From contig DATAYY010000033.1 of the NCBI GenBank assembly GCA_036272325.1, positions 1 to 64,000 on the forward strand: a stretch of DNA of 64,000 bases. Direction: 5' to 3'. The notes under the pieces were generated by a model. That model was given only the letters and a program-made list of their open reading frames with translations, was not told the origin of the DNA and did not search any database. The first letter of the stretch is position 1; each line of letters opens with the position of its first letter. Below, piece by piece: positions 24,783-33,408 of this stretch. The stretch is from Schlegelella_A sp036272325. Its GTDB lineage: Bacteria; Pseudomonadota; Gammaproteobacteria; Burkholderiales; Burkholderiaceae_C. Made by a program: the position numbers and the translations under genes.

Positions 24783-25664
24783 CTAGGCGACGGCGGCGAC
24801 AGGCTCTTCGCCAAGGACGGTGCAACGGCGGACGACGCGGCGCTGCGTCCTGGGGTCGTACTCGGTCGCGCGGTGCATCAGGCAGCGGTTGTCCCAGACA
24901 ATCAGCTCGCCCGGCTGCCAGTGGTGCTCGTAGGTCAGGTCGGGATGGATCGCGAGCGCGTTGAGCTCTTCTATCAGCGCCCGTCCTTCGTCGTACGGCA
25001 TGCCGACGATCGACTCGGCGTGGTCGCCGAGGTAGAGGCAGCTCCTCCCGGTCTCCGGATGCCGGCGCACGACCGGATGCTCGACCGGCGGCGCCTCGCG
25101 CTTCTGCTGCTCGGTCATGAGGTCGATGCCGTGGCGGCGCGTGCGCGAGAAGTCGAGGTTGTGGACGGCGCGCATGCCGGCGATGCGGCGCTTCCAGGCA
25201 TCGCTCAGCCGCTCCCAGGCGCCGTACATGTCACAGAAGTGCGTCTCGCCGCCGTGCTCGGGGACGATCTCGCCATAGATGATTGTCGCCTGGCCGGTGA
25301 CGCGCCGCCACGAGCCGTCGGTGTGCCAGACGAGCGTCCCCTTGTCGGGATGCTTGCCGTTCGGCTTGCCATCGGCGTCGAGGTTCGAGAGGCGGTACAG
25401 CTCGGGGAAGCCGTCGGCGTGGTACATCGCCATCACGTGCACCTGCACCTCGCCGAACTGGCGGCCGAACGCGACCTGCGCCGCCGGCGGCAGCTCGCCC
25501 GGTGGGAAGACAAGCACCTGGTATTCGAGGAAGGCGTCGTAGAGGGCGCGAAAGACGTCGGGCGAAACGCCTCCGGCGAGGTCGAGCCCCGAGATCTCGG
25601 CGCCGAGGTTGGGCGTCAGGCGGCGGATGGTGAAGGCAGGGGACGGCAGGACGGCAGCACGCAT
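24783..25664 (-). CDS. TauD/TfdA family 2-oxoglutarate-dependent dioxygenase
   Basis: A 293-residue Fe(II)/2-oxoglutarate dioxygenase. Iron ligands are His and Asp in WHTDGSW near residue 114 and His in CLMHRATEYD near residue 264, with the 2-oxoglutarate Arg in the following RRVVRRCTV segment. Family members open C-S, C-O or C-N bonds by hydroxylation: taurine, alkylsulfates, 2,4-dichlorophenoxyacetate, or propionate-type herbicides. It lies 31 bases downstream of dctM and is probably part of the TRAP operon, so the imported compound may be its substrate. Substrate class cannot be read from the sequence. Confidence 0.92.
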   Translation of the reverse strand: MRAAVLPSPAFTIRRLTPNLGAEISGLDLAGGVSPDVFRALYDAFLEYQVLVFPPGELPPAAQVAFGRQFGEVQVHVMAMYHADGFPELYRLSNLDADGKPNGKHPDKGTLVWHTDGSWRRVTGQATIIYGEIVPEHGGETHFCDMYGAWERLSDAWKRRIAGMRAVHNLDFSRTRRHGIDLMTEQQKREAPPVEHPVVRRHPETGRSCLYLGDHAESIVGMPYDEGRALIEELNALAIHPDLTYEHHWQPGELIVWDNRCLMHRATEYDPRTQRRVVRRCTVLGEEPVAAVA

Positions 25665-25695
25665 GGAGGGCTCCGCAGAGGTGCCTCGACGAACG

Positions 25696-27033
25696 TCAGG
25701 GGCAGATGAACCCGGTGCCAGTCGGCGACTTGAAGCAGCCGACCGACTCCGGCAGCAGCTGCTTGGGCAGCCACAGCACGATGTCGGGGAAGACGACGAC
25801 GAACGCGATCGTCGCGAAGAACACGATGTAGAGCGGCAACGAGCGAATCACGGCGCGGCCGAAGCCGACGCCGACGTACTTCGACGCCACCAGCAGCGAC
25901 AGCCCGTACGGCGGCGTGATCAGGCCGAACACCAGCGTCGTGATGATGACGACGCCCATGTGCAGCGAGTTGATGTGGCCGACCTCGGTCAGCTTGTTGA
26001 TGATCGGCATGAAGATGATGATCGCCGGCACCGCGTCGATGAAGTCGCCGACGATGACGAAGACGCAGACGAGCAGGAACATGATCATCGCGCCGTTGGT
26101 TCCTGCGAACGCGGTGATGTGGCCGGCGACGATGTCGGGGCCGCGCAGGTAGGCGACCATCCAGCCGAACGCCGAGGCGCCGGCGACCGCGGCGAGCGGC
26201 AGCGAGTAGAGCAGGCCCGCGTACATGAAGTCGCGCGGCAGCTCGCGCACGTGGTCGCGGTTGAGCGCGGGGATCAGGACGACGAGGATGTAGACGGCGG
26301 CCGCCATTCCGGCCTCGGTCGGCGTGAACCAGCCGGTCAGGATGCCGCCCATGATGATCACCGGGATGACGAGCGGCAGCGCCGAGCCGCGCGCGGCGAC
26401 GAGCACCTCGGTGATCTTCGCGCGCTTCTTCATCACGCCGGTCGGGCCCCAGAAGTAGCTGTAGACCATCAGGCCGATGCCGATCAGGACGCCGGGAACG
26501 ACGCCGGCGAGGAAGAGGCCGCCGATCGAGACGTTGCCGGTCGCGCCGTAGACGACCGCCATGATGCTCGGTGGGATCAGGTTGGCCATCGTCGACGCCG
26601 ATGCGATCAGCGCGGCGGTGAAGGCGCGGTCGTAGCCTTCCTTGGCCATGTCGCTCGCGATCGTCCGGCTCAGCACGGCGACGTCGGCGGTCGACGAGCC
26701 CGAGATGCCGGCGAAGAACATGCTGAACAGCGTCACCACCTGCGCCAGGCCGCCGCGCAGGTGGCCGACCAGCGTCTGCGACAGGCGGATCATCCGGAAC
26801 GCGACGTCCGAAGACGCCATCAGCTCGCCGACGAGGAGGAAGAACGGCACCGCGAGCAAGGTCTCGGAATCGATGCCGTGGAACAGCTGGCCGACCATCG
26901 ACTGCATGCTGATCGGCGTGAACACGGTCGCGACGAGCACGCCGGCGATCAGCGCGAACGCGACCGGCACGCCCATGTAGCCGAAGGCGAGGAAGAGCAC
27001 GGTCATCAGGAGCAGGACGCCGGACGCGCTCAT
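25696..27033 (-). CDS. dctM: TRAP transporter large permease (DctM type)
   Basis: A 445-residue membrane subunit with about 12 transmembrane helices; it forms the sodium-coupled transport channel of a tripartite ATP-independent periplasmic transporter. Recognisable family stretches are VPFFLLVGELM, FAGISGSSTADVA and ANLIPPSIMAVVYG. Its ATG overlaps the dctQ stop by four bases. It is followed after 31 bases by the TauD-type dioxygenase. The C-terminal sequence after VVFPDIVLWLP is a short hydrophilic tail with Cys. Confidence 0.95.
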   Translation of the reverse strand: MSASGVLLLMTVLFLAFGYMGVPVAFALIAGVLVATVFTPISMQSMVGQLFHGIDSETLLAVPFFLLVGELMASSDVAFRMIRLSQTLVGHLRGGLAQVVTLFSMFFAGISGSSTADVAVLSRTIASDMAKEGYDRAFTAALIASASTMANLIPPSIMAVVYGATGNVSIGGLFLAGVVPGVLIGIGLMVYSYFWGPTGVMKKRAKITEVLVAARGSALPLVIPVIIMGGILTGWFTPTEAGMAAAVYILVVLIPALNRDHVRELPRDFMYAGLLYSLPLAAVAGASAFGWMVAYLRGPDIVAGHITAFAGTNGAMIMFLLVCVFVIVGDFIDAVPAIIIFMPIINKLTEVGHINSLHMGVVIITTLVFGLITPPYGLSLLVASKYVGVGFGRAVIRSLPLYIVFFATIAFVVVFPDIVLWLPKQLLPESVGCFKSPTGTGFICP

Positions 27034-27581
27034 TCGATCGCCTCGCGCGAGTCGTCGCGGTCTTCGGGACCTTCGAAGCGGTTCTTCCAGCCGCAGACCA
27101 GCTGCTCGACGGTGAACAGAAAGATCAGCACCCCGGCAGCCGGGACGATCGCGGTGTAGACGGCAAGCGGGACGAGCGAAGGCATCCGGTAGCTGCCCAT
27201 GTCGAGCAGCGCGTTCTGCGTTCCGCACCAGACCAGGAGCACCGCGACGACGAGGACGATCAGGCGGTTGACGATCTCGATCGCCGTCCGCGGCGCTCCC
27301 GTCATCCGCTTCGTGATCTCGGTGAGATAGAAGTGGTCGTTGCGTCGCGTTGCCGCCGCCATGCCGACGAAGACGCCCCAGGCGAAAAACGCCGTCGTGA
27401 CCTGCTGCAGCCACAGCCACGGCGTGCCCAGCGTTCGCGTCACGACGTCAAGGAAGACCGTGACGGTGAACATCGAGATGCAGATGCCGCACAGCACCAT
27501 CAGCGTCGCCTCGAGCCAGTCGAACGCCTTCCACTTGAGCCGGCGATGGCGCTGCAGGATCAGCGCGCGGTAGTCGGCCAT
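27030..27581 (-). CDS. dctQ: TRAP transporter small permease (DctQ type)
   Basis: A 183-residue protein with four transmembrane helices, typical of the DctQ subunit that pairs with DctM. The ATG at 27581 opens MADYRALILQ; the first helix follows after about 22 residues, and the region with FFAWGVFVGMAAATRRNDHF near the second helix is family-like. It is coupled to dctM through an ATGA overlap and is 56 bases downstream of dctP. Confidence 0.92.
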   Translation of the reverse strand: MADYRALILQRHRRLKWKAFDWLEATLMVLCGICISMFTVTVFLDVVTRTLGTPWLWLQQVTTAFFAWGVFVGMAAATRRNDHFYLTEITKRMTGAPRTAIEIVNRLIVLVVAVLLVWCGTQNALLDMGSYRMPSLVPLAVYTAIVPAAGVLIFLFTVEQLVCGWKNRFEGPEDRDDSREAIE

Positions 27582-27637
27582 CGTGATCCTCGGTGGCGGG
27601 AAAGGGCGGCCGCGGGCTGTCGTGGCCGCGCGGTCCG

Positions 27638-28645
27638 CTACTTGACTTCGCGGACCATCTTGAGCAGCTTGACGGCGTGCGGCCCGAGCTCGGCGGCGAG
27701 CTGGTCCTGCACCGGCGTCGCGTCCTTCATGAAACCGCTCTTGTCGACGTTGTCGACGACCTTGACGCCGATCGACTTCAGCTTGTCCTCGGAGTCCTTC
27801 TCGAGCTTGAGCGCCATCGCAGGCTCGCGCTTGGAGACCTCGTCGGCCGCCGCCTGGACCCACTTCTGCTGCTCTGGCGTCAGGCTATTCCAGGTCTTGT
27901 CGCTGACCCAGATGCAATTGTTGTTCGCCTCGTGCTCGGTGATCGAGAGGACCGGCGCGACCTCGTAGTGCTTGTTGGCGAGGTAGACGTTGATGCCGTT
28001 CTCGGCGACGTTGACGACTCCTGTCTGCAGCGACGTGTAGACGTCGCCGAACGGCATGTGCACGGTCTGCGCGCCGTAGGCGGGGAAATGGGTGTCCTCG
28101 GTTTTGGTCGCCTGGACGCGGACCTTCTTGCCCTTGATGTCGTCGACCGACTTGATTTCCTGCTTGCTGTACATGTTGCGCATTCCCATCGTCATGAGCC
28201 CGAGCACGTGGGCACCCTGAACCTGGTCCTTCACCATCGCGCGGAACTCATCGGCGATGGCCGGATCGGCGATCGCTTTCTGCAGATGCGCCTGGTCGCG
28301 GAACAGGAAGTGGAGCGAGAACACTCCAGCCTGCGGCGCCAGCGTCGACGCGTTGGCGGTCGACGTGATCACGAAGTCGATGTCGCCGGCGCGCATCTTC
28401 TGCAGCATCTGCGGCTCCTGGCCCAGCTGCGCGCCGGGGAACTGGTTGATGCTGAGCTTGCCGCCCGAGAGCTCCTTCAGCTTGGCGTCGAAGAGGTTGC
28501 CCGCGATGCCGTAGGCGGTCGTCGGCGGCTGGTCGTAGGCGAAGCTGAACTGGCGTGTCGCCTGCGCGCCGGCGAGCGTTGCCGCGAGCGACAGCAGGCC
28601 GAAGGTCAGGGCGCGCAGGCTAATCAGACCGGTGCGGACTGCCAT
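27638..28645 (-). CDS. dctP: TRAP transporter substrate-binding protein (DctP type)
   Basis: A 335-residue periplasmic binding protein. A Sec signal peptide ends near LAATLAGAQA; the mature protein has the DctP/C4-dicarboxylate fold with FPGAQLGQEPQMLQKMRAGDIDF near residue 70, KKVRVQATKTEDTHF (carboxylate-binding Arg) and FGDVYTSLQTGVVNVAENG. The ligand is expected to carry a carboxylate or sulfonate. The first gene of the operon dctP-dctQ-dctM-dioxygenase and divergent from the glycosylase gene, with 226 bases between starts that should hold its promoter. Confidence 0.93.
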   Translation of the reverse strand: MAVRTGLISLRALTFGLLSLAATLAGAQATRQFSFAYDQPPTTAYGIAGNLFDAKLKELSGGKLSINQFPGAQLGQEPQMLQKMRAGDIDFVITSTANASTLAPQAGVFSLHFLFRDQAHLQKAIADPAIADEFRAMVKDQVQGAHVLGLMTMGMRNMYSKQEIKSVDDIKGKKVRVQATKTEDTHFPAYGAQTVHMPFGDVYTSLQTGVVNVAENGINVYLANKHYEVAPVLSITEHEANNNCIWVSDKTWNSLTPEQQKWVQAAADEVSKREPAMALKLEKDSEDKLKSIGVKVVDNVDKSGFMKDATPVQDQLAAELGPHAVKLLKMVREVK

Positions 28646-28871
28646 GGGTGTCTCCTCTGCGTGGGTGCAGGGCAGGGTGTAGCGGCAACGCCGGGCCGGC
28701 GCAATTGCCGGATGCCCGGCGTTGTCCGGACAACCGGGGCCAGCGCGGCAGCAAGCAGCCGAACGGCAAGTGCTCGCCGGCGACCATGCGGCCGCCAGGC
28801 CGCCGCGCCGAGCGGAAGTCAGCCGACGGCCGTTTCGCGTGTCGACGCAACGCCGATGGCACACTCGGCCG

Positions 28872-29750
28872 ATGCCCGAGCTGCCCGACGTCAGCGTCTA
28901 TCTCGAGCGCCTCGGCGCCAAGGTCGTCGGCCAGCGGCTCGAGCGGGTCAGGATCGGCCATCCGTTTCTGCTTCGCTCGGTGACGCCGCCGATCTCGGCC
29001 GTTGAGGGGCGCACGGTGATCGGCGTCGAGCGGCTCGGCAAGCGGATCGTGCTCGCCTTCGAAGGCGACCTCTTTCTCGTCGTCCACCTGATGATCGCCG
29101 GCCGTCTGCGCTGGCTCGCGCCGGGCAAGAAGACGGCGCCCAACGCGCTCGCGTTTTTCGAGTTCGCGACCGGAACGCTCGCGCTCACCGAAGCCGGCAA
29201 GCAACGGCGCGCGTCGCTGCACGCGGTCGAGGGCCGTGCCGCGCTCGCGGCGCTCGACGCCGGCGGCATCGACGTCATGACGGCGACGCGCGAGGCGTTC
29301 GCGGCACGGCTCGTCGCCGAGAACCACACCGTCAAGCGCGCCCTGACCGACCCGCACCTGTTCAGCGGCATCGGCAATGCCTACTCCGACGAGATCCTCC
29401 ACCGCGCGCGCCTGTCGCCGCTCGCTCTCACGCGCTCTCTGGACGCCGCCGCGATCGACCGCCTGTTCAAGGCGACGACGACGACCCTTGCCGACTGGAC
29501 TGCGCGCCTCTCGCGCGAAGCCGGCGACTGGCCGCAGAAGGTGACCGCGTTCCACCCCGCGATGGCGGTGCACGGCCGCTTCGGCCAGCCGTGCCCCGAT
29601 TGCGGCGCGCCGGTGCAGCGGATCATCCGCGCCGACAACGAGACGAACTACTGCGCGCGTTGCCAGACGGGAGGCAAGGTACTCGCCGACCGGGCGCTGT
29701 CGCGGCTGCTGAAGGACAGCTGGCCGAAGCAGATCGACGAGCTGCTCTGA
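28872..29750 (+). CDS. Fpg/Nei family DNA glycosylase
   Basis: A 292-residue base-excision repair glycosylase/AP lyase that removes oxidised purines or pyrimidines. The catalytic N-terminus is MPELPDV (Pro1 and Glu2 after Met removal); HLMIAGRLRW occupies the position of the family's HLGMSGR loop, NAYSDEILHRARLSP carries the helix-two-turn-helix, and a zinc finger CPDCG...CARC lies near residues 237-260. After the finger there is an extension of about 27 residues, unlike canonical MutM, so it may be a variant Fpg/Nei. It is convergent with dps (9 bases). Confidence 0.92.
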   Translation: MPELPDVSVYLERLGAKVVGQRLERVRIGHPFLLRSVTPPISAVEGRTVIGVERLGKRIVLAFEGDLFLVVHLMIAGRLRWLAPGKKTAPNALAFFEFATGTLALTEAGKQRRASLHAVEGRAALAALDAGGIDVMTATREAFAARLVAENHTVKRALTDPHLFSGIGNAYSDEILHRARLSPLALTRSLDAAAIDRLFKATTTTLADWTARLSREAGDWPQKVTAFHPAMAVHGRFGQPCPDCGAPVQRIIRADNETNYCARCQTGGKVLADRALSRLLKDSWPKQIDELL

Positions 29751-29759
29751 GGTGCCGGG

Positions 29760-30248
29760 CTATTCTTCGAGCAGGCTGCGCAGCATCCACGCGGTCTGCT
29801 CGTGGACCGCGAGGCGTTGCGTCAGCAGGTCGGCGGTCGGCTCGTCGCTGGCCTTGTCGGCGCTCGGAAAGATGCCGCGCGCCGTCCGTGCGACGGCTTC
29901 GTGGCCCTCGACCAGGATGCGCACCATGTCGAGCGCCGCGGGCGGCGTCTCGGGGACGTCCGGGATCGAGCTGAGGCGAGCGAACTGCGCGTACGAGCCC
30001 GGCGCTGGATGGCCGAGCGAGCGGATCCGCTCGGCGACCGGATCGACGGCGTTCCAGAGCTCGGTGTACTGCTCCATGAACATCAGGTGCAGCGTGTTGA
30101 ACATCGGCCCGCGGACGTTCCAGTGGAAGTTGTGCGTCGTGAGGTAGAGCGTGTAGGTGTCGGCAAGCAGCCTGGCGAGGCCGCCGGCGATGGCGGCGCG
30201 GTCGGCTTCGTCGATGCCGATGTCGATGCGGGGAGCGGGTCGGGCCAT
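29760..30248 (-). CDS. dps: Dps/bacterioferritin-like DNA-protection protein
   Basis: A 162-residue ferritin-like protein that forms 12-mers, oxidises and stores iron with hydrogen peroxide and so protects DNA. The inter-subunit ferroxidase site lies in LTTHNFHWNVRGPMF near residue 40 and the Asp/Glu pair in the following helix (FMEQYTELWNAVDPVAERIR). It is often OxyR-regulated; an oxyR gene is 10 kb away but I see no clear four-part OxyR site upstream. It lies between a DNA repair glycosylase and the aromatic-catabolism operon. Confidence 0.93.
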   Translation of the reverse strand: MARPAPRIDIGIDEADRAAIAGGLARLLADTYTLYLTTHNFHWNVRGPMFNTLHLMFMEQYTELWNAVDPVAERIRSLGHPAPGSYAQFARLSSIPDVPETPPAALDMVRILVEGHEAVARTARGIFPSADKASDEPTADLLTQRLAVHEQTAWMLRSLLEE

Positions 30249-30489
30249 GGTGTGTTCTCGAGCGGGAGAAGAGACGAGGCTAACCCCGTCGTCGCTCGGC
30301 TACATCGCTTTTTTCAAGCACCGCGATAGGCGCAGCCGCCGCGCACTGCGCGGACGCGATCGGCGCCCGGCCTCCTCGGGTCGGTGCTGACGGTCGTCTC
30401 CGCCGGGATCGACTACAACATGGCCAACGCGCAGCCGCGAATCGGCTGTCGGCGACCCCGCCCGCCCGTCGCCGCCTCGGGAGAACGAC

Positions 30490-31374
30490 ATGTCGGAGTA
30501 CAACCAGGACAAGCTCACCGAAGACGTCCTTGCCGTCTACGCGAAGACGCGCGACCCGCGCCTGCGCGAGATCATGCGCGCGCTCGTCAGGCACGTGCAC
30601 GCGTTCGCGCGCGAAGTCGACCTCAAGCCCGAGGAATGGCTCGCCGGCGTGCGCTTCCTGACCGAGACCGGCCAGATCTCGACCGACAAGCGGCCCGAGT
30701 TCATCCTCCTCTCCGACGTCCTCGGCCTGTCCATGATGGTCGTCTCGCTCGCGCAGGCGCGCGCCAGCGGCGATGCGAAGGGCGCGACCGAGGCGACCGA
30801 AGCGACTGTCGAGGGCCCGTTCTACTGGCCCGGCGCGCCCGATGTCGCGCTCGGCACCGACATCGGCGAAGGCGTCCCTGGCGAGCCGGCGTTCTATTCC
30901 GGCCGCGTCACGGATCTCGACGGCAAGCCGATCGCCGGCGCGCTGCTCGACGTCTGGTCGGGCGACGGCGACGGCAAGTACGACATGCAGCTCTCGGCCG
31001 AGCCGACGATGCGCGCGCGCGGGCGCTTTCGCACCGATGCCGCCGGGCGTTACCGGTTCTGGTCGATTCGGCCTGCGTTCTATCCGATCCCCGACGACGG
31101 GCCGGTCGGCGACATGATGCGAAAGTCCGACCGCGGCATCTACCGCCCCGGCCACATCCACATGATGGTCTCGGCCGAGGGCCACGTGCCGGTGACGACG
31201 CACATCTTCGTCGCCGGCAGCCCCTACATCGACGAAGACGCGGTGTTCGGCAAGCGCGACAGCCTGGTCGTCGAGTTCGCGAAGCACGCGCCGGGCGTGG
31301 CAGCCGACGGCCGCGAGATGAAGGTGCCCTACCACTCGGCGAGCTACGACTTCCGGCTCGCGACGTCGCCGTGA
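30490..31374 (+). CDS. Hydroxyquinol 1,2-dioxygenase-type intradiol dioxygenase
   Basis: A 294-residue intradiol enzyme with the N-terminal dimerisation domain of catechol/hydroxyquinol dioxygenases (about residues 1-100) and a C-terminal catalytic domain. Fe(III) ligands are visible: Tyr164 in GKYDMQ, Tyr198 in FYPIPDD, and His221/His223 in GHIHM. VEGPFYWPGAP is a family hallmark. The maleylacetate reductase in the same operon points to hydroxyquinol (1,2,4-trihydroxybenzene) as substrate, giving maleylacetate, rather than catechol. GGGAG precedes the ATG. It is the first gene of the operon and overlaps the next by GTGA. Confidence 0.88.
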   Translation: MSEYNQDKLTEDVLAVYAKTRDPRLREIMRALVRHVHAFAREVDLKPEEWLAGVRFLTETGQISTDKRPEFILLSDVLGLSMMVVSLAQARASGDAKGATEATEATVEGPFYWPGAPDVALGTDIGEGVPGEPAFYSGRVTDLDGKPIAGALLDVWSGDGDGKYDMQLSAEPTMRARGRFRTDAAGRYRFWSIRPAFYPIPDDGPVGDMMRKSDRGIYRPGHIHMMVSAEGHVPVTTHIFVAGSPYIDEDAVFGKRDSLVVEFAKHAPGVAADGREMKVPYHSASYDFRLATSP

Positions 31375-32177
31375 AGATCGGCAAGGCGACGGTGCCGCGC
31401 ACCGCGATCTGCACGTCCGACGAGCACACGATCGTCGTCCGCGGGCGCGACCTGTCGAAGGAGCTGATCGGGAAGATCTCGTTCACCGATCACTTTTTCC
31501 TGCTCCTCGTCGGCAGGACGCCGACCGTTGGCGAGAGCGCGGTGCTCGACGCGACGCTGGTCGCGATCGCCGAGCACGGCCTGGTGCCGAGCGTGCAGGC
31601 GGCGCGGATGACGTTTGCCGCCGCGCCCGACGCGATGCAGGGCGCGGTCGCGGCCGGCATCCTCGGCTGCGGCTCGGTCGTCCTCGGCTCGTCGGAGACC
31701 GCGGGGCGGATGTACAGCGAGATCGACGCCGAGGTGCAATCGGGAACGCCGCTCGCTGCCGCCGCGCTCGCCGTGATGCGCGCCTGGCGTGCCGCGGGCA
31801 AGTCGATCCCGGGCTACGGCCACCCGTTGCACAAGGAGCGCGACGAGCGCGTCGGCGCGCTGTTCGAGGTCGCGAGGAAGGCCGGCACCGACCTGCGCTT
31901 CGTCGCCATCGCCGAGGCCGCCGAGGCGGCGCTTCCCGAGCTGCTGAAGAAGGACCTGAAGCTCAACGTCTCGGGCGCGATTCCGGCCGTCCTGCTCGGC
32001 GCCGGCTTTCCGGTCGAGGCTCTGAAGGGCGTGCCGATCCTCGCCCGCACCGCGGGGCTGATCGCGCATCTCTACGAGGAGATCGGCCAGCCGATCGGCT
32101 TTGCGCTCTCGTACCAGGCGACGCGCGAGATGGAATACGACGGCAGTGTCCCGGCCGGCTTCGGCAAGCACGCGTGA
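31371..32177 (+). CDS. Citryl-CoA lyase-like protein (citrate synthase fold)
   Basis: A 268-residue protein of the citrate-synthase superfamily, shorter than citrate synthase (~430) and like the lyase domain of ATP-citrate lyase or stand-alone citryl-CoA lyase. The catalytic-His segment IPGYGHPLHKERDERV lies near residue 145, and an Asn/Ser-rich CoA region LNVSGAIPAVLLGAG near residue 200. It probably makes or breaks a C-C bond between acetyl-CoA (or another acyl-CoA) and an oxo acid. The GTG start overlaps the stop of the dioxygenase gene (GTGA), and a CoA-transferase gene follows after 16 bases, so it should act on a CoA ester formed in the same pathway. Not citrate synthase proper. Confidence 0.8.
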   Translation: MKIGKATVPRTAICTSDEHTIVVRGRDLSKELIGKISFTDHFFLLLVGRTPTVGESAVLDATLVAIAEHGLVPSVQAARMTFAAAPDAMQGAVAAGILGCGSVVLGSSETAGRMYSEIDAEVQSGTPLAAAALAVMRAWRAAGKSIPGYGHPLHKERDERVGALFEVARKAGTDLRFVAIAEAAEAALPELLKKDLKLNVSGAIPAVLLGAGFPVEALKGVPILARTAGLIAHLYEEIGQPIGFALSYQATREMEYDGSVPAGFGKHA

Positions 32178-32193
32178 GCGAGGCGACCGCGCC

Positions 32194-33351
32194 GTGATCC
32201 GTGTGCTGCAGGGCCTCAAGATCGTCGAGCAGGGGACGTTCATCACCGGCCCGGCGTGCGGCATGCTGCTCGGCGATCTCGGCGCCGACGTGATCAAGGT
32301 CGAGCAGCCCGGCACCGGCGATCCGTTTCGCGCCTTCAAAAACGGCCTCTACAGCCCCCACTTCCAGACCTACAACCGCAACAAGCGCAGCATCGCGCTC
32401 GACCCGAAGAAGGGCGACGACCGAGCCGTCCTCGACGAGCTGATCGCCGATGCCGACGTCTTCATCCAGAACTTTCGTCCCGGCGTCGCCGACAAGCTCG
32501 GCGTCGGCGAAGCGCGGCTGCGCAGGCTCAATCCGAAGCTCGTCTACTGCTCGATCAGCGGCTTCGGCAGCAGCGGCCCGGCCGCCAATCGCCCGGCGTA
32601 CGACACCGTCGCCCAGGCGGCGAGCGGATTCCTCGGCCTGCTCGTCAATCCCGAGAACCCGCGCGTCGTCGGCCCGGCGATCGCCGACGCGCTGACCGGC
32701 TACTACGCCGCGTACGGCATCCTCGGCGCGCTGTTCGAGCGGGGCCGCACCGGCACCGGTCGCACGGTCGAGGTCTCGATGCTGGAGGCGATGGCGCACT
32801 TCAACCTCGACGCGTTCACGCACTACTTCCAGGCCGCCGAGGTGATGGGGCCGTACAGCCGGCCGCGCGTCTCGCAGTCGTACGTCCTCGAGTGCGGCGA
32901 CGGCAAGTGGATCGCCCTGCACATGTCGTCGCCCGAGAAGTTCTGGCAAGGCCTCGCCCAGGCGATCGAGCGGCCCGACCTGTTCGCCGATCCGCGCTTC
33001 GCGACCCGCGAGGCGCGCATCGATCACCAGGAAGACCTGATCGTCTTGCTCGGCGAGCGCTTCAAGCGGCGGCCGCGCACCGAGTGGTGCGAGCGGCTCG
33101 AGCAGCTCGACGTCCCGCATGCGCCGATGTACGACCCGAGCGAGGCGCTCGCCGACCCGCAGGCGGTTCACCTCCAGCTGACTGCGGCGGCCGAGCATCC
33201 GGTGATGGGCCTCTTTCGCACGGTCCGCTCGCCGGTCTCGTTCGACGGCGAACGTGCGCTCGACGTTCGCCCACCGCCGACGCTCGACCAGCACGGCGAC
33301 GAGATCCGCGCCGAGCTCGGCGGACGCCGCTCCGCGCGCGCGGCCCCATGA
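32194..33351 (+). CDS. CaiB/BaiF (class III) CoA-transferase
   Basis: A 385-residue CoA-transferase of family III, which moves CoA between carboxylates. The N-terminal domain has GPACGMLLGDLGADVIKVEQPG near residue 20 and the catalytic Asp is expected in RPAYDTVAQAASG near residue 136; the GTGRTVEVSMLEAM segment is also typical. The start at GTG 32194 opens the conserved IRVLQGLKIVE. Its place after the citryl-CoA-lyase-like gene suggests the two activate and then cleave one intermediate. Usual beta-ketoadipate pathways use a two-subunit PcaIJ transferase of family I instead, so this is an unusual partner for ring-cleavage genes. Substrate unknown. Confidence 0.9.
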   Translation: MIRVLQGLKIVEQGTFITGPACGMLLGDLGADVIKVEQPGTGDPFRAFKNGLYSPHFQTYNRNKRSIALDPKKGDDRAVLDELIADADVFIQNFRPGVADKLGVGEARLRRLNPKLVYCSISGFGSSGPAANRPAYDTVAQAASGFLGLLVNPENPRVVGPAIADALTGYYAAYGILGALFERGRTGTGRTVEVSMLEAMAHFNLDAFTHYFQAAEVMGPYSRPRVSQSYVLECGDGKWIALHMSSPEKFWQGLAQAIERPDLFADPRFATREARIDHQEDLIVLLGERFKRRPRTEWCERLEQLDVPHAPMYDPSEALADPQAVHLQLTAAAEHPVMGLFRTVRSPVSFDGERALDVRPPPTLDQHGDEIRAELGGRRSARAAP

Positions 33352-33408
33352 CGATTCCGCGCGCTGGCGGCGCATCGAACAACGACAGTCCACAAGGAGA
33401 CCCGACCG

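Noticed and set aside
30249..30489. Searched the dps/dioxygenase intergenic region for an OxyR four-part site, because dps and oxyR are both nearby.
   Set aside because: No ATAG-type spaced repeats are visible. The region holds only GC-rich stems, so I claim no operator there.
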